Assembly (NCBI GenBank): GCA_949292245.1
Contig: CASEYV010000002.1
Span: 1 to 64,000, forward strand
Length of the DNA stretch: 64,000 bases
Source of the DNA: an uncultured bacterium
GTDB taxonomy: Bacteria; Bacillota_I; Bacilli_A; RF39; UBA660
Direction of reading: 5' to 3'
Translations under genes and position numbers: made by a program
The notes under the pieces: generated by a model
Database searches by the model: none
The model's input: only the letters and a program-made list of their open reading frames with translations
Told to the model about the DNA's origin: nothing
In this document: positions 7,069 to 13,593 of the stretch, piece by piece
Position numbering within the stretch: position 1 is the stretch's first letter
Layout of the letters: every line of letters starts with the position of its first letter

Positions 7069-7076
7069 ATACATAG

Positions 7077-7105
7077 TGAGTTGATAGTGAATAACTATCA
7101 ATTCA
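7077..7105 (+). terminator. Intergenic hairpin
   Basis: TGAGTTGATAGT pairs with ACTATCAATTCA around GAATA; near-identical to the hairpins at 5356 and 7522. Confidence 0.6.
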
Positions 7106-7132
7106 TCTATTAATTAAAATGAGGTGTTAAAT

Positions 7133-7510
7133 ATGAATATGATTATAGTGCAATGTATAGCAAGCTATGTAGAAATTGTAGAGAACATCGTTAAAAGGAT
7201 GAGCATATATGAAGCAAGTAGCTTATTATATGATATATGCGAACAGCATCAGATAGCAGATATAAATAACTTTCCAGTAATGGATTTCAATACATGGCTA
7301 CCAGCTGTGTTAAACGAAGTCTTCAAAGCAATACTAAATGATGAGATTGACATTAATGTCATTAACAGCTATCTTGAATATTATGATATTAGATTTTCAT
7401 ACAATCATGAATATGATGAGTTAGTTGTTAGACAAAATGACAAAATCATTTGTGGAGTTGATATTTCACCATTCTCTCCAGCAGAGGTTGGAATATTAAT
7501 AGATGAATAA
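7133..7510 (+). CDS. Hypothetical protein (125 aa)
   Basis: ATG 7133 behind GAGGTGTTAAAT. N-terminal helices (VQCIASYVEIVENIVKRM) are followed by MDFNTWLPAVLNEVFKAIL and a beta-rich end (RFSYNHEYDELVVRQNDKI). Not recognised. Flanked on both sides by hairpins of the same family, as though each gene were an independent cassette. Confidence 0.6.
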   Translation: MNMIIVQCIASYVEIVENIVKRMSIYEASSLLYDICEQHQIADINNFPVMDFNTWLPAVLNEVFKAILNDEIDINVINSYLEYYDIRFSYNHEYDELVVRQNDKIICGVDISPFSPAEVGILIDE

Positions 7511-7521
7511 ATGCAGTAGAA

Positions 7522-7550
7522 TGAATTGGTGGTAAATAACTATCAATTCA
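7522..7550 (+). terminator. Intergenic hairpin
   Basis: TGAATTGGTGGT pairs with ACTATCAATTCA (two G-U) around AAATA. Third near-identical member of this sequence family. Confidence 0.6.
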
Positions 7551-7575
7551 TCTATTAATTAAAGGAGTTGAAAAT

Positions 7576-8049
7576 ATGTATATTAAAGAATCAAATTTGA
7601 GTGATTGGGAAAAAACAAATGGAGTAATCAGCTATGGAACACTTATCGATGCATTAAATGCAGATATGGTTCTATGTAATAAAATTGTTGAAGTTGATTG
7701 GGAATTATTAGGAAATGTCGAATATGATAAAGATTATGAAGATTGTTTAGAAATTGGATTCGAAAATTGTAATGTAAGAAAAAATGATAAAGACTTATCA
7801 CATATAGAAGAATGTGGAGATTGTCCTTATTATTACAGAAACAACGATGACTACTATCAATTCTTTATAATAGATATTGACCAATATGAAATAAGCAAAT
7901 TAAGAGATTTAGGAGCTTATGTAACAATTCTATACTCAGATGAATTAGATGTATATGTATTAGCTGTTGGTCATTATGGAATGAGTTGGTATATGATTAA
8001 TTCAGGAGTTAAAATAGAAAAAGCAAAAGAACTAAATATGTTAATTTAA
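7576..8049 (+). CDS. Phage-type hypothetical protein (157 aa)
   Basis: The C-terminal half, YYQFFIIDIDQYEISKL then YSDELDVYVLAVGHYGMSW, follows the pattern (...FQFYIIS...Y.EELDMYVWGV.H.GTSW...) of a small phage protein family without known function. The middle has four Cys and a His (CLEIGFENC, HIEECGDC), which could form a zinc site that is unusual for the family. AAGGAGTTGAAAAT SD. Confidence 0.7.
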   Translation: MYIKESNLSDWEKTNGVISYGTLIDALNADMVLCNKIVEVDWELLGNVEYDKDYEDCLEIGFENCNVRKNDKDLSHIEECGDCPYYYRNNDDYYQFFIIDIDQYEISKLRDLGAYVTILYSDELDVYVLAVGHYGMSWYMINSGVKIEKAKELNMLI

Positions 8050-8060
8050 ATACGATAAAG

Positions 8061-8100
8061 TGAATTGAACGAACTTTCACATATAGTTCGTTTACATTCA
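8061..8100 (+). terminator. Intergenic hairpin
   Basis: TGAATTGAACGAACT and AGTTCGTTTACATTCA form a stem with the same ACGAACT/AGTTCGT core as 5940-5979. Last of the seven-member family. Confidence 0.6.
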
Positions 8101-8134
8101 TTTATATAAAATATTTTAAAATGAGGTGTTAAAT

Positions 8135-8440
8135 ATGAATTCAAAAGAGTTAAAAGAATTGCCATTAGAGAAATTGTATGTAGAACAAAAAAGAATAAAC
8201 TTATATAAAGCAAAATGCGAAGGCATATATCGTAAAAAGAAATATGAATTAATTTTAAATGTAGATTGGAATGAAGTAAACGAAGACAGAGAAAGCAAAA
8301 ATTTACCTAAAATTTCCAACCAATCACAAAGAGATGCTTATATTGGAAATTTGGTTATGAAAGAAAAAGAAGACTTATTAAGAGCAGAAGCAAAAGCATT
8401 AGCTTTTAATAGTTACATAGACATGAGAAAAAGAGAATAG
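8135..8440 (+). CDS. Charged helical protein (101 aa)
   Basis: ATG 8135 behind GAGGTGTTAAAT. Lys/Glu-rich and almost fully helical, probably a short coiled coil (LEKLYVEQKRINLYKAKCEG). There is no membrane segment or known motif. Function unknown. Confidence 0.6.
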   Translation: MNSKELKELPLEKLYVEQKRINLYKAKCEGIYRKKKYELILNVDWNEVNEDRESKNLPKISNQSQRDAYIGNLVMKEKEDLLRAEAKALAFNSYIDMRKRE

Positions 8441-8478
8441 TTAGAATATAATCTAACTATTCTATATAGGTGTTGAAT

Positions 8479-8643
8479 ATGAATAAAAAAGACTTAGAAG
8501 AAAGAGAAGAATGGTTTAAAGAGTTTGAAGAAAACATAAAAGATGCTCCACATTATAAATATTATTATATAGGAGGTTTTCTTGGAATACTATTAGTAGC
8601 AGGATTCTTTGCATTAAATCTCTATATAATGATAGGTGTATAA
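8479..8643 (+). CDS. Small single-pass membrane protein (54 aa)
   Basis: AGGTGTTGAAT SD before ATG. The first 28 residues are charged (MNKKDLEEREEWFKEFEENIKD) and are followed by one membrane segment, GGFLGILLVAGFFALNLYIM. Likely cytoplasmic N-terminus. It sits next to a second tiny membrane protein one base downstream; the two may work as a pair in the host membrane. Confidence 0.6.
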   Translation: MNKKDLEEREEWFKEFEENIKDAPHYKYYYIGGFLGILLVAGFFALNLYIMIGV

Positions 8644-8644
8644 A

Positions 8645-8749
8645 ATGAATGAAGAAACAGCAAAAGGAATATGTATGCTACTATACTTATTCTTTATATT
8701 GTGTTTGATGATGGCACCAGCTTGGATAATCTGGTTAGTTGTGAGGTGA
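8645..8749 (+). CDS. Tiny membrane protein (34 aa)
   Basis: Starts one base after the stop of the preceding gene. Nearly all hydrophobic after residue 8 (CMLLYLFFILCLMMAPAWII). Its last codons contain the GTGAGGTGAT SD of the next gene, showing a coupled cluster. A holin-like or membrane-anchor role is possible but unproven. Confidence 0.5.
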   Translation: MNEETAKGICMLLYLFFILCLMMAPAWIIWLVVR

Positions 8750-8753
8750 TTAA

Positions 8754-8897
8754 ATGAAGATGAATAAAAAACAAGAAAAAGAATTTTGGACAAATCCACC
8801 AAAACAATTCATAGGTGAGAGCGATTTAGAATATAAAAAAAGATTAAACATATGGAGAACATATGCACGAATGTATAAACAAGGAGTATTCAAATAA
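8754..8897 (+). CDS. Small basic hypothetical protein (47 aa)
   Basis: Strong SD GAGGTGATTAA before ATG 8754. Lys-rich N-terminus, EFWTNPPKQFIGESD in the middle and a basic aromatic helix LNIWRTYARMYK. Not recognised. Immediately followed by a perfect hairpin. Confidence 0.55.
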   Translation: MKMNKKQEKEFWTNPPKQFIGESDLEYKKRLNIWRTYARMYKQGVFK

Positions 8898-8921
8898 GAG
8901 AGTTGATTCCCATCAACTCTC
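8898..8921 (+). terminator. Perfect 10-bp hairpin after a stop codon
   Basis: GAGAGTTGAT pairs with ATCAACTCTC around TCCC, starting right after the TAA of the preceding gene. It lacks a T-run, so it may be an RNA-processing or stability element, not an intrinsic terminator. Because GAGTTGA resembles an SD, the fold would also mask it. Confidence 0.6.
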
Positions 8922-8961
8922 ACAAAAAGTTCGTATTAATAAAAACAAAGGAGTTGTAAAA

Positions 8962-9438
8962 ATGTATGAAAATAATATAACAAGATTTTATAAAAATGAA
9001 GAAAACATTGATTTAATAAAAGATTTTGAAATATGGTTCGAAAAAAATTACGAAGTATTTGATGAGTGGTCAATGAACTTAGATAATATGTTTAACTACA
9101 CAACACCAGAAAACATATATGAAACTACAAATAGTTGGAGTGCTTATCATGGAGAAACACCATTTATGATAACAATTTATAAAGGAGGTACAGAAGACAT
9201 CCAATGTTTTAAATCTGAAAAAGAATTCGATGAATGGAAACAAGAAGTATTTGTATACTGGGTTGAAGATATACTAACAATGAGATTTAAACAATCTTAT
9301 AATACATATGAAGAATATACACTACAAGTTATGAGAGTTGTATATACATGGGAATATTATAAGGTAGTTGAACTTATTAATGATATAATAGAATCAGATG
9401 AAAAGGTGATTAAATGGATAGACATATGTATAAGATAA
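8962..9438 (+). CDS. Hypothetical protein (158 aa)
   Basis: ATG 8962 follows AAAGGAGTTGTAAAA, so the longer upstream frame through the hairpin is rejected. Rich in Trp and Tyr (FEIWFEKNYEVFDEWSMN, SWSAYHGETPFMITIY, VYWVEDILTM). The C-terminus is helical and overlaps the next gene by 25 bases. No family recognised. Confidence 0.6.
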   Translation: MYENNITRFYKNEENIDLIKDFEIWFEKNYEVFDEWSMNLDNMFNYTTPENIYETTNSWSAYHGETPFMITIYKGGTEDIQCFKSEKEFDEWKQEVFVYWVEDILTMRFKQSYNTYEEYTLQVMRVVYTWEYYKVVELINDIIESDEKVIKWIDICIR

Positions 9439-9599
9439 TCACCGATGATGAATTAGCTAATCAAATAGCTAATTCAACTTTTCTTTCATCAAATACCGTT
9501 AAAGAAAAATGTTTGAATATAGCTACAAATAAAAATAAAGAAAAGTGTAATATAGGAGATATATTGCTTTCAAAAGAATTAAAAAAATTAAGGAGTTGA
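9414..9599 (+). CDS. Small hypothetical protein (61 aa)
   Basis: GGTGATTAA SD inside the end of the previous gene. Contains two short charged helices; Cys at KEKCLNI and NKEKCNIGD. Ends 4 bases before the next ATG, whose SD (AAGGAGTTGAAAAT) lies within it. Function unknown. Confidence 0.5.
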   Translation: MDRHMYKIITDDELANQIANSTFLSSNTVKEKCLNIATNKNKEKCNIGDILLSKELKKLRS

Positions 9600-9603
9600 A
9601 AAT

Positions 9604-9942
9604 ATGGATGTAATAGCACAAGCAAGATTAAAAGTAGATGAATTAGATGATTCAGAAGTAATAGCAATATTTAGTGAAATTGGAAATAGATGCCTACATG
9701 GAGAACAAATATACGATAATATATATGAGATATTTGAGGATTATTCAGTTGAAGAAATGCAACAACTATTATATGACTCAATATATGATAAAACATTGGA
9801 TATGTCTGATAATTATTTTGTAGTTGATATGGATTATATAACATCATTTAAAAATTTAGTATATTGCAAACAAATGATTATAGCACATATGAGTGTAGAC
9901 CAAGCAGAAGAAATTTTGCATATAACAAAAAATAAAAAGTGA
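9604..9942 (+). CDS. Acidic hypothetical protein (112 aa)
   Basis: AAGGAGTTG SD. Helical and acidic throughout (YDNIYEIFEDYSVEEMQQLLYDSIYDK). Its stop TGA is part of the AGTGATAATT SD of the next gene. Not recognised. Confidence 0.6.
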   Translation: MDVIAQARLKVDELDDSEVIAIFSEIGNRCLHGEQIYDNIYEIFEDYSVEEMQQLLYDSIYDKTLDMSDNYFVVDMDYITSFKNLVYCKQMIIAHMSVDQAEEILHITKNKK

Positions 9943-9947
9943 TAATT

Positions 9948-10289
9948 ATGTTAAATTTTAAAATATTTAAAGATAAAGAAGAAGATGTAGAATTTGAAAT
10001 TGACTTCGGTCATCCAGATACCATTATTGGTATCTTGGACGCAAATACCGTTGATGATTTTATTCCTGATATTGATTGGGAGTTTAGAGGCGATAAAGAT
10101 GTTCATTTTCCATTAAACAAATTTGATTTTCTAAAAGAACAAGAAATGCATCAAAAATTCTTAGAAGTTTATTATGAAATCAATGAAAAATGGGATATGT
10201 TCCTACAATGGCTCTGGGATTATAAAGATGAATATAAAGAAGTTAGATTTGAAAACTTTAAGCTCTATATAAACCCAGAGCTTAAATAA
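9948..10289 (+). CDS. Hypothetical protein, paralogue of 10624 (113 aa)
   Basis: ATG 9948 behind GTGATAATT. Acidic N-terminal half with DIDWEF; the C-terminal half (KFLEVYYEINEKWDMFLQ, then VRFENFKLYI) matches that of the gene at 10624 (KFEAIRKELKEDKQRLVFW, VLFKNFEIYI). Probable duplicates with diverged N-termini. Function unknown. Confidence 0.6.
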   Translation: MLNFKIFKDKEEDVEFEIDFGHPDTIIGILDANTVDDFIPDIDWEFRGDKDVHFPLNKFDFLKEQEMHQKFLEVYYEINEKWDMFLQWLWDYKDEYKEVRFENFKLYINPELK

Positions 10290-10307
10290 TTTTTTTAGGT
10301 GATAAAT

Positions 10308-10622
10308 ATGAATAAAAAACAAAAAGAATCATTAACCAATCTTAGAAAAAAATATAAATGCTTAACTAAAAAAGAACTTATGGAACAACTTGAATATGCT
10401 AAAGACCTTGGATATTTTTATATAGATTATTTTCCAATAAGTTATAGACTTGAATTTTATAATGAAGATTCAGATTTATTAGATTTTGAAAGAGTTAATA
10501 GAATAGGATTTAAAAAACTAAAAAGAATTTTAGATGAAATACGTTATAAAAGAGGTATAGACTTTCAAGTAATTATTGTAGATGAAAACTCTGACTTATT
10601 AGATATAGAAGGAATGTGGTAA
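10308..10622 (+). CDS. Basic-helical hypothetical protein (104 aa)
   Basis: ATG 10308 behind AGGTGATAAAT. Lys-rich first third (KKQKESLTNLRKKYKCLTKK) followed by an acidic end with a repeated DLLD segment (EDSDLLDFERV and ENSDLLDIEGM). The repeat of SDLLDxE at both ends of the second half suggests a small internal duplication. Not recognised. Confidence 0.6.
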   Translation: MNKKQKESLTNLRKKYKCLTKKELMEQLEYAKDLGYFYIDYFPISYRLEFYNEDSDLLDFERVNRIGFKKLKRILDEIRYKRGIDFQVIIVDENSDLLDIEGMW

Positions 10623-10623
10623 A

Positions 10624-10917
10624 ATGAGTTATAAAAATTTCATTATTTATTATAAAGAAGACATTTGTATATATGGAACAGCTGACTTAACAACATTATA
10701 TAAACAAAATCCAGATATTGATTATACATTGGGATTAAATACAACCAAAAAATTCCCACATAATCCATATGAAAAGAAAAGCAAATTATATAACAAATTC
10801 GAAGCTATTAGAAAAGAACTAAAAGAAGATAAACAAAGATTAGTCTTCTGGTTAAATGAATTAAGAGAAGGAAGTGGAGTAGTCTTGTTTAAGAACTTTG
10901 AGATATATATCTTATAA
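10624..10917 (+). CDS. Hypothetical protein, paralogue of 9948 (97 aa)
   Basis: Starts one base after the previous stop. Shares the FPxNxxxxK...KFxxI...FENFxxYI C-terminal framework with the product of 9948. Its TAA lies inside the stem of the terminator hairpin. It is the last gene of the leftmost plus-strand run. Confidence 0.6.
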   Translation: MSYKNFIIYYKEDICIYGTADLTTLYKQNPDIDYTLGLNTTKKFPHNPYEKKSKLYNKFEAIRKELKEDKQRLVFWLNELREGSGVVLFKNFEIYIL

Positions 10918-10936
10918 CTAAGATATATATTTTTTT
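10904..10936 (+). terminator. Hairpin plus T-run ending the left operon
   Basis: TATATATCTTA and TAAGATATATA pair around TAAC and are followed by TTTTTTTATATTTTAATTTTTTT. The stop codon of the preceding gene is in the stem. Confidence 0.7.
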
Positions 10937-11032
10937 ATATTTTAATTTTTTTTATATTTCGTTTTAATTTTTATTTTATCAAGCACTATCTTATAGAGCC
11001 ATACCTTTTTATTTATATTAAAGGGTTATGAC

Positions 11033-11135
11033 TTAACCGAGCGCCGCCCTATGCCGAATAGAAAGGATACCTGCTTCCAACGTGTAGCGACTCGGAACTC
11101 GGTGTCGTACCCTCGCTGCCTGATAAAATTTTTTT
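11033..11135 (+). ncRNA. GC-rich small RNA candidate, unit 1
   Basis: GC-rich island in AT-rich DNA. A TATA box (ATTTATATTA, 11011-11020) lies about 25 bases before TTAACCGAGCGCCGCCC, and the core ends with CTCGCTGCCTGAT followed by AAAATTTTTTT. The segment CGACTCGGAACTCGGTGTCG recurs in units 2 and 3 with small changes. ACCGAG near the 5' end can pair with CTCGGT. Strand chosen from TATA and T-tract order. No known RNA family was recognised. Confidence 0.6.
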
Positions 11136-11181
11136 GAAAACAATACCGTTATAAAAAAATATATAACCCAACAGTATAAAA

Positions 11182-11237
11182 AACAGAAACGGCTCTCGGA
11201 ACATGGTCGTTCTCTCTATTTGCATATAAATTTTTTT
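11182..11237 (+). ncRNA. GC-rich small RNA candidate, unit 2 (short)
   Basis: TATA-like AAAATATATAA at 11155-11165, then CGGCTCTCGGAACATGGTCG and TTCTCTC, which aligns with the 3' half of units 1 and 3, and a closing ATAAATTTTTTT tract. The 5' half is missing, so it is either a decayed or a minimal version. Confidence 0.5.
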
Positions 11238-11251
11238 AAAAACAGTAGCTA

Positions 11252-11327
11252 TTTAACCGAGTGCCACCCTATATCGGACCGACTCGGAACTTGGTGTCGT
11301 ACCTCTCGCTGCCCGACAAAATTTTTG
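11252..11327 (+). ncRNA. GC-rich small RNA candidate, unit 3
   Basis: TATA-like CATATAAATT (11223-11232), then TTAACCGAGTGCCACCC, CGACTCGGAACTTGGTGTCG, CTCTCGCTGCCCGAC and AAAATTTTT. Compared with unit 1 it lacks ~27 internal bases and shows changes that keep pairing (CTCGGT to CTTGGT still pairs with ACCGAG through G-U), which favours a selected RNA structure. Confidence 0.6.
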
Positions 11328-11346
11328 GGACCCGTAAGGCCCCTCA

Positions 11347-11544
11347 TTATTTTCCAAGATGATTATAATATACACCACTCTCTACTGGTGGCACTAAAGC
11401 ATAGCAAAGATATACTGCTCCCAATAAAATAATAACACAAGCTATAATAAAAAATATATAGCCATATTGGTACCATACACCGTTTAATTTTTGTTTTAAA
11501 GTAAGCTTTTTATGTAAATCTGCTGGTTTATTTCTTTTGAACAT
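11347..11544 (-). CDS. Small single-pass membrane protein (65 aa)
   Basis: Start placed at the ATG behind GGGGGAAGAAA. Basic N-terminus (MFKRNKPADLHKKLTLKQ) and one membrane segment (YGYIFFIIACVIILLGAVYL). Positive-inside rule predicts a cytoplasmic N-terminus. It overlaps the end of the upstream gene by 17 bases, so it is co-translated with it. Function unknown. Confidence 0.6.
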   Translation of the reverse strand: MFKRNKPADLHKKLTLKQKLNGVWYQYGYIFFIIACVIILLGAVYLCYALVPPVESGVYYNHLGK

Positions 11545-11797
11545 TTTCTTCCCCCACAATATAATCAACGATATAAGATTTAATAAATTGTTCGCTACAT
11601 AACAAACAATCTCCATAAGGCTCAATAGCTATCACATCAGCACAATGAGGCTTATATTTTTCAGAAAGCATATTAAGGAATGGCACATAGGATTTGTTTC
11701 TCATATCAAACAAAATGCCATGCCTAATATAATCTATCCTTATGAATCTTAGCTCGAAATCTTTTTCAAACCTATTTAAATAATCCCCTGCTGTCAT
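11528..11797 (-). CDS. Hypothetical protein (89 aa)
   Basis: ATG overlaps the stop of the gene upstream (ATGA). Contains a CLLC pair (GDCLLCSEQF) and FRIDYIRHGILFDMRN. No family recognised. Part of a four-gene minus-strand cluster with the XRE regulator. Confidence 0.6.
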   Translation of the reverse strand: MTAGDYLNRFEKDFELRFIRIDYIRHGILFDMRNKSYVPFLNMLSEKYKPHCADVIAIEPYGDCLLCSEQFIKSYIVDYIVGEENVQKK

Positions 11798-12126
11798 ACT
11801 TCTGCCACAGCTCTAACATCAAGCAACCTACTGTATTTCTCAGAAATCCTATAAATCAAATATCCATGAAGCTCATTCAAAAACGGAATGTCTTCAGGAA
11901 TTGGCAACTCAATAGCTATTTTATTATCTATACCATCAGCTATTGATAAAACCACATCTCCATCAACGGCGTAGCTATCAGAAACTACATGCAAAATCTC
12001 ATCCAAAACATCTACAAAGAAATTTGGAAGAAAATTATCATGCAAAAATTCTAATAATCTATCATAATTCCTAACATCAATAGCTATTCCATACTTATTT
12101 TCTATATAGTGAAACATATTACTCAT
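11794..12126 (-). CDS. Hypothetical protein (110 aa)
   Basis: GAGGTGATGAA SD before ATG 12126 and a clear TATA promoter at 12161-12180. Shares a theme with the next gene (PFLNELHGYLIYRISEKY here, PFLNMLSEKYKPH there), so the two may be diverged tandem copies. Function unknown. Confidence 0.6.
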   Translation of the reverse strand: MSNMFHYIENKYGIAIDVRNYDRLLEFLHDNFLPNFFVDVLDEILHVVSDSYAVDGDVVLSIADGIDNKIAIELPIPEDIPFLNELHGYLIYRISEKYSRLLDVRAVAEV

Positions 12127-12160
12127 TTCATCACCTCAATATTATATAATATGTCGCTAA

Positions 12161-12180
12161 TACTATATAAATGTTCCGAT
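12161..12180 (-). promoter_or_regulatory. TATA promoter of the 12126 gene
   Basis: On the minus strand ATCGGAACATTTATATAGTA; the same arrangement (CGTAACATTTAAATAGTATT) stands in front of the histone leader at 13166. A shared promoter type suggests coordinate expression. Confidence 0.6.
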
Positions 12181-12194
12181 TAAAGAACACCGTT

Positions 12195-12506
12195 TTATAA
12201 ATTTCTTAAAAAATTTAGGTTCGCCAAAATTTTATTGATAGCTATTATATGGCCCAAGCTAATCCCATTTTCCGCAAACTTAATGGTCCTGGAAACATCA
12301 GGATAACTTCCGCCATCACCCAAAATATAGCTGCGTTCACAATTGTATAACGAACAAAAGCTATCCAACACCGTTATTGTTATAGGTTTTTTATCATTTT
12401 CAATAGCTATTACATCATCTTCGCTAACCCCCAAAGCATCAGCTATTTGAGCCGTACTAAAGGCGCAGCGGTGCCTTAGGTCCTTAAGTTTTTTCCCATA
12501 TGTCAT
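12195..12506 (-). CDS. XRE-family helix-turn-helix regulator (104 aa)
   Basis: GKKLKDLRHRCAFSTAQIAD, ALGVSEDDVIAIENDKKPIT and VLDSFCSLYNCERSYILGD are the five-helix HTH_3 (Cro/CI, phage 434-type) domain, residues ~3-63; the rest (~40 residues) is a short helical tail that could mediate dimerisation. The frame is read from the ATG after the GTGAT-type SD. Probably a repressor of neighbouring promoters; operator unknown, though the AATAGCTATT word repeated nearby is a candidate. Confidence 0.85.
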   Translation of the reverse strand: MTYGKKLKDLRHRCAFSTAQIADALGVSEDDVIAIENDKKPITITVLDSFCSLYNCERSYILGDGGSYPDVSRTIKFAENGISLGHIIAINKILANLNFLRNL

Positions 12507-12525
12507 AAAAATCACAAAAAAGTAA

Positions 12526-12599
12526 AGCCTGAAGAGGGATTTGAACCCACGTTCGCAAGATTACAAGTCTTGCGCTTTGCCAGACTAAGCTACTCAGGC
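12526..12599 (-). tRNA. tRNA-Thr (anticodon UGU)
   Basis: Minus strand: acceptor GCCTGAG pairs with TTCAGGC, anticodon stem CAAGA/TCTTG encloses CTTGTAA (anticodon TGT), and the T-arm carries GTTCAAATC. No CCA is encoded and the discriminator is U, as known for archaeal tRNA-Thr. It reads ACA, the favoured Thr codon in this A-rich genome, so it may boost viral translation. The cloverleaf can be drawn completely, so the gene looks intact. Confidence 0.93.
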
Positions 12600-12807
12600 A
12601 AGAGAAGAGATAGAATACCGTTTATAAGGGGAAAAATAAATTTTTTTTGTAAATCTGGCTAATTTTCTCAAAAAGTTGAATTTTTTTGCAATTTTTTGCC
12701 ATTTTTTAACGAAAACTTGGGAAAAAACGAAAAAAAATGACTTTTTTTGCAAAAAAAAACCTATTTTTTAAACGGTATTCTAAGTAAATATGTTAAACCT
12801 ATCCAGA

Positions 12808-13005
12808 TTATAACTCTACAGCTGCACGAGCATCAACATCTTTTACTGTTACTCTGCCGCTGTGTTCTGCTAACTTAACGCATTTTTCAGCTAAAACGGA
12901 TGTGTAATCTGCTAAATGTTCTTCAATAATCGCCAAAGCATCATCAGATACTTGTTGTGCCCCATGCCCTTTAAGCATATCTTTAATTTGTTTTCTTGAA
13001 ATCAT
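12808..13005 (-). CDS. Archaeal histone-fold protein (65 aa)
   Basis: Residues align with HMfB-type archaeal histones: an N-terminal helix (RKQIKDMLKGHGAQQVSDDA, compare IIKNAGAERVSDDA), the long central helix (LAEKCVKLAEHSGR) and the RxTVxxxDV loop-helix (GRVTVKDVDARAAV). Archaeal histones are ~67 residues, so the length is normal. It would dimerise and wrap or compact DNA. The start ATG follows GAGGTTTTTATT. It is preceded by a 160-base leader with a 14-bp closing stem. Could be a viral chromatin protein for genome packing or for altering host transcription. Confidence 0.88.
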   Translation of the reverse strand: MISRKQIKDMLKGHGAQQVSDDALAIIEEHLADYTSVLAEKCVKLAEHSGRVTVKDVDARAAVEL

Positions 13006-13033
13006 AATAAAAACCTCATATTATTATTTTTTC

Positions 13034-13166
13034 GAGGCAGAAAGAATTATTAATTTGTTAATGATTTTAAATTATGTTTTATTTACATAAATGTGGTTAT
13101 TAATCATATCATGGCTAAGATTATGTTAAATAGTGCTTTAATTTTTGCACCCATTCTTTCTACCTC
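13034..13166 (-). promoter_or_regulatory. Structured 5' leader of the histone gene, or independent RNA
   Basis: On the minus strand GAGGTAGAAAGAAT (13166-13153) pairs with ATTCTTTCTGCCTC (13047-13034), 14 pairs including one G-U, enclosing ~105 bases. The mismatch is tolerated only on the minus strand, which agrees with the promoter at 13185-13206. Regulatory role is inference. Confidence 0.5.
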
Positions 13167-13184
13167 AACATTATATTTGCCTTA

Positions 13185-13206
13185 ATACTATTTAAATGTT
13201 ACGGTT
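13185..13206 (-). promoter_or_regulatory. TATA promoter of histone leader
   Basis: Minus strand CCGTAACATTTAAATAGTAT, about 25 bases before GAGGTAGAAAG. Same sequence type as the promoter at 12161-12180. Confidence 0.6.
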
Positions 13207-13296
13207 TTCAAAAGCCCAATACCGTTTAATTTTTTAAAAAGAGTGTGGTCAGCTACATAACCGTAAGATTTATATACTACTTATGACATAATAATA

Positions 13297-13593
13297 GATA
13301 GGAATCATGAAGGTAGTTTTAAAATAAACAGGAAATTATTTCTAATAATTCTTTTTAGATTTTACAACTCCTTTATTTGAAACACGACGCATTATATTCA
13401 TATTTAACACACCTTTAAAGACTTTAACACTTTGTTAGCTACTGGATTGATTCCCACTAATACATTTGAAATTCCAAGTAATCAGAGATTACTTGTCTAC
13501 TCCATTTGTTTTCTTCTGTTCAGCCCTTTGGGCGTATAGATTGTTTTGGCAGGGGGTTCAATTCCCCCATTTTCCTACTTTTATGAGTTTTTT
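13297..13593 (+). ncRNA. Possible ~280-nt RNA with a tRNA-like T-arm, or tRNA-derived att site
   Basis: BRE/TATA-like CCGTAAGATTTATATAC (13261-13277) lies ~25 bases before TAGGAA (13299-13304), which pairs with TTCCTA (13572-13577). Just before the latter is a consensus T-arm GGGGG-TTCAATT-CCCCC. Inside are hairpins AAGTAATC/GATTACTT and GCCC/GGGC. A T-run follows at 13587. No complete cloverleaf is present. The alternative is an attP core matching the 3' half of a host tRNA gene; no integrase gene was seen. Confidence 0.4.

Noticed and set aside
11033..11330. C/D or H/ACA guide RNAs, or crRNA-mimicking anti-CRISPR RNAs
   Set aside because: C and D boxes are not kept between the units, the 3' ANA box is ambiguous, and the repeats do not resemble methanogen CRISPR repeats known to me; left as an unknown class.
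11220..11432. Plus-strand frame of 70 codons across the small RNA unit 3
   Set aside because: It runs through a TATA box, the GC-rich RNA core and the end of a minus-strand gene, and has no SD.
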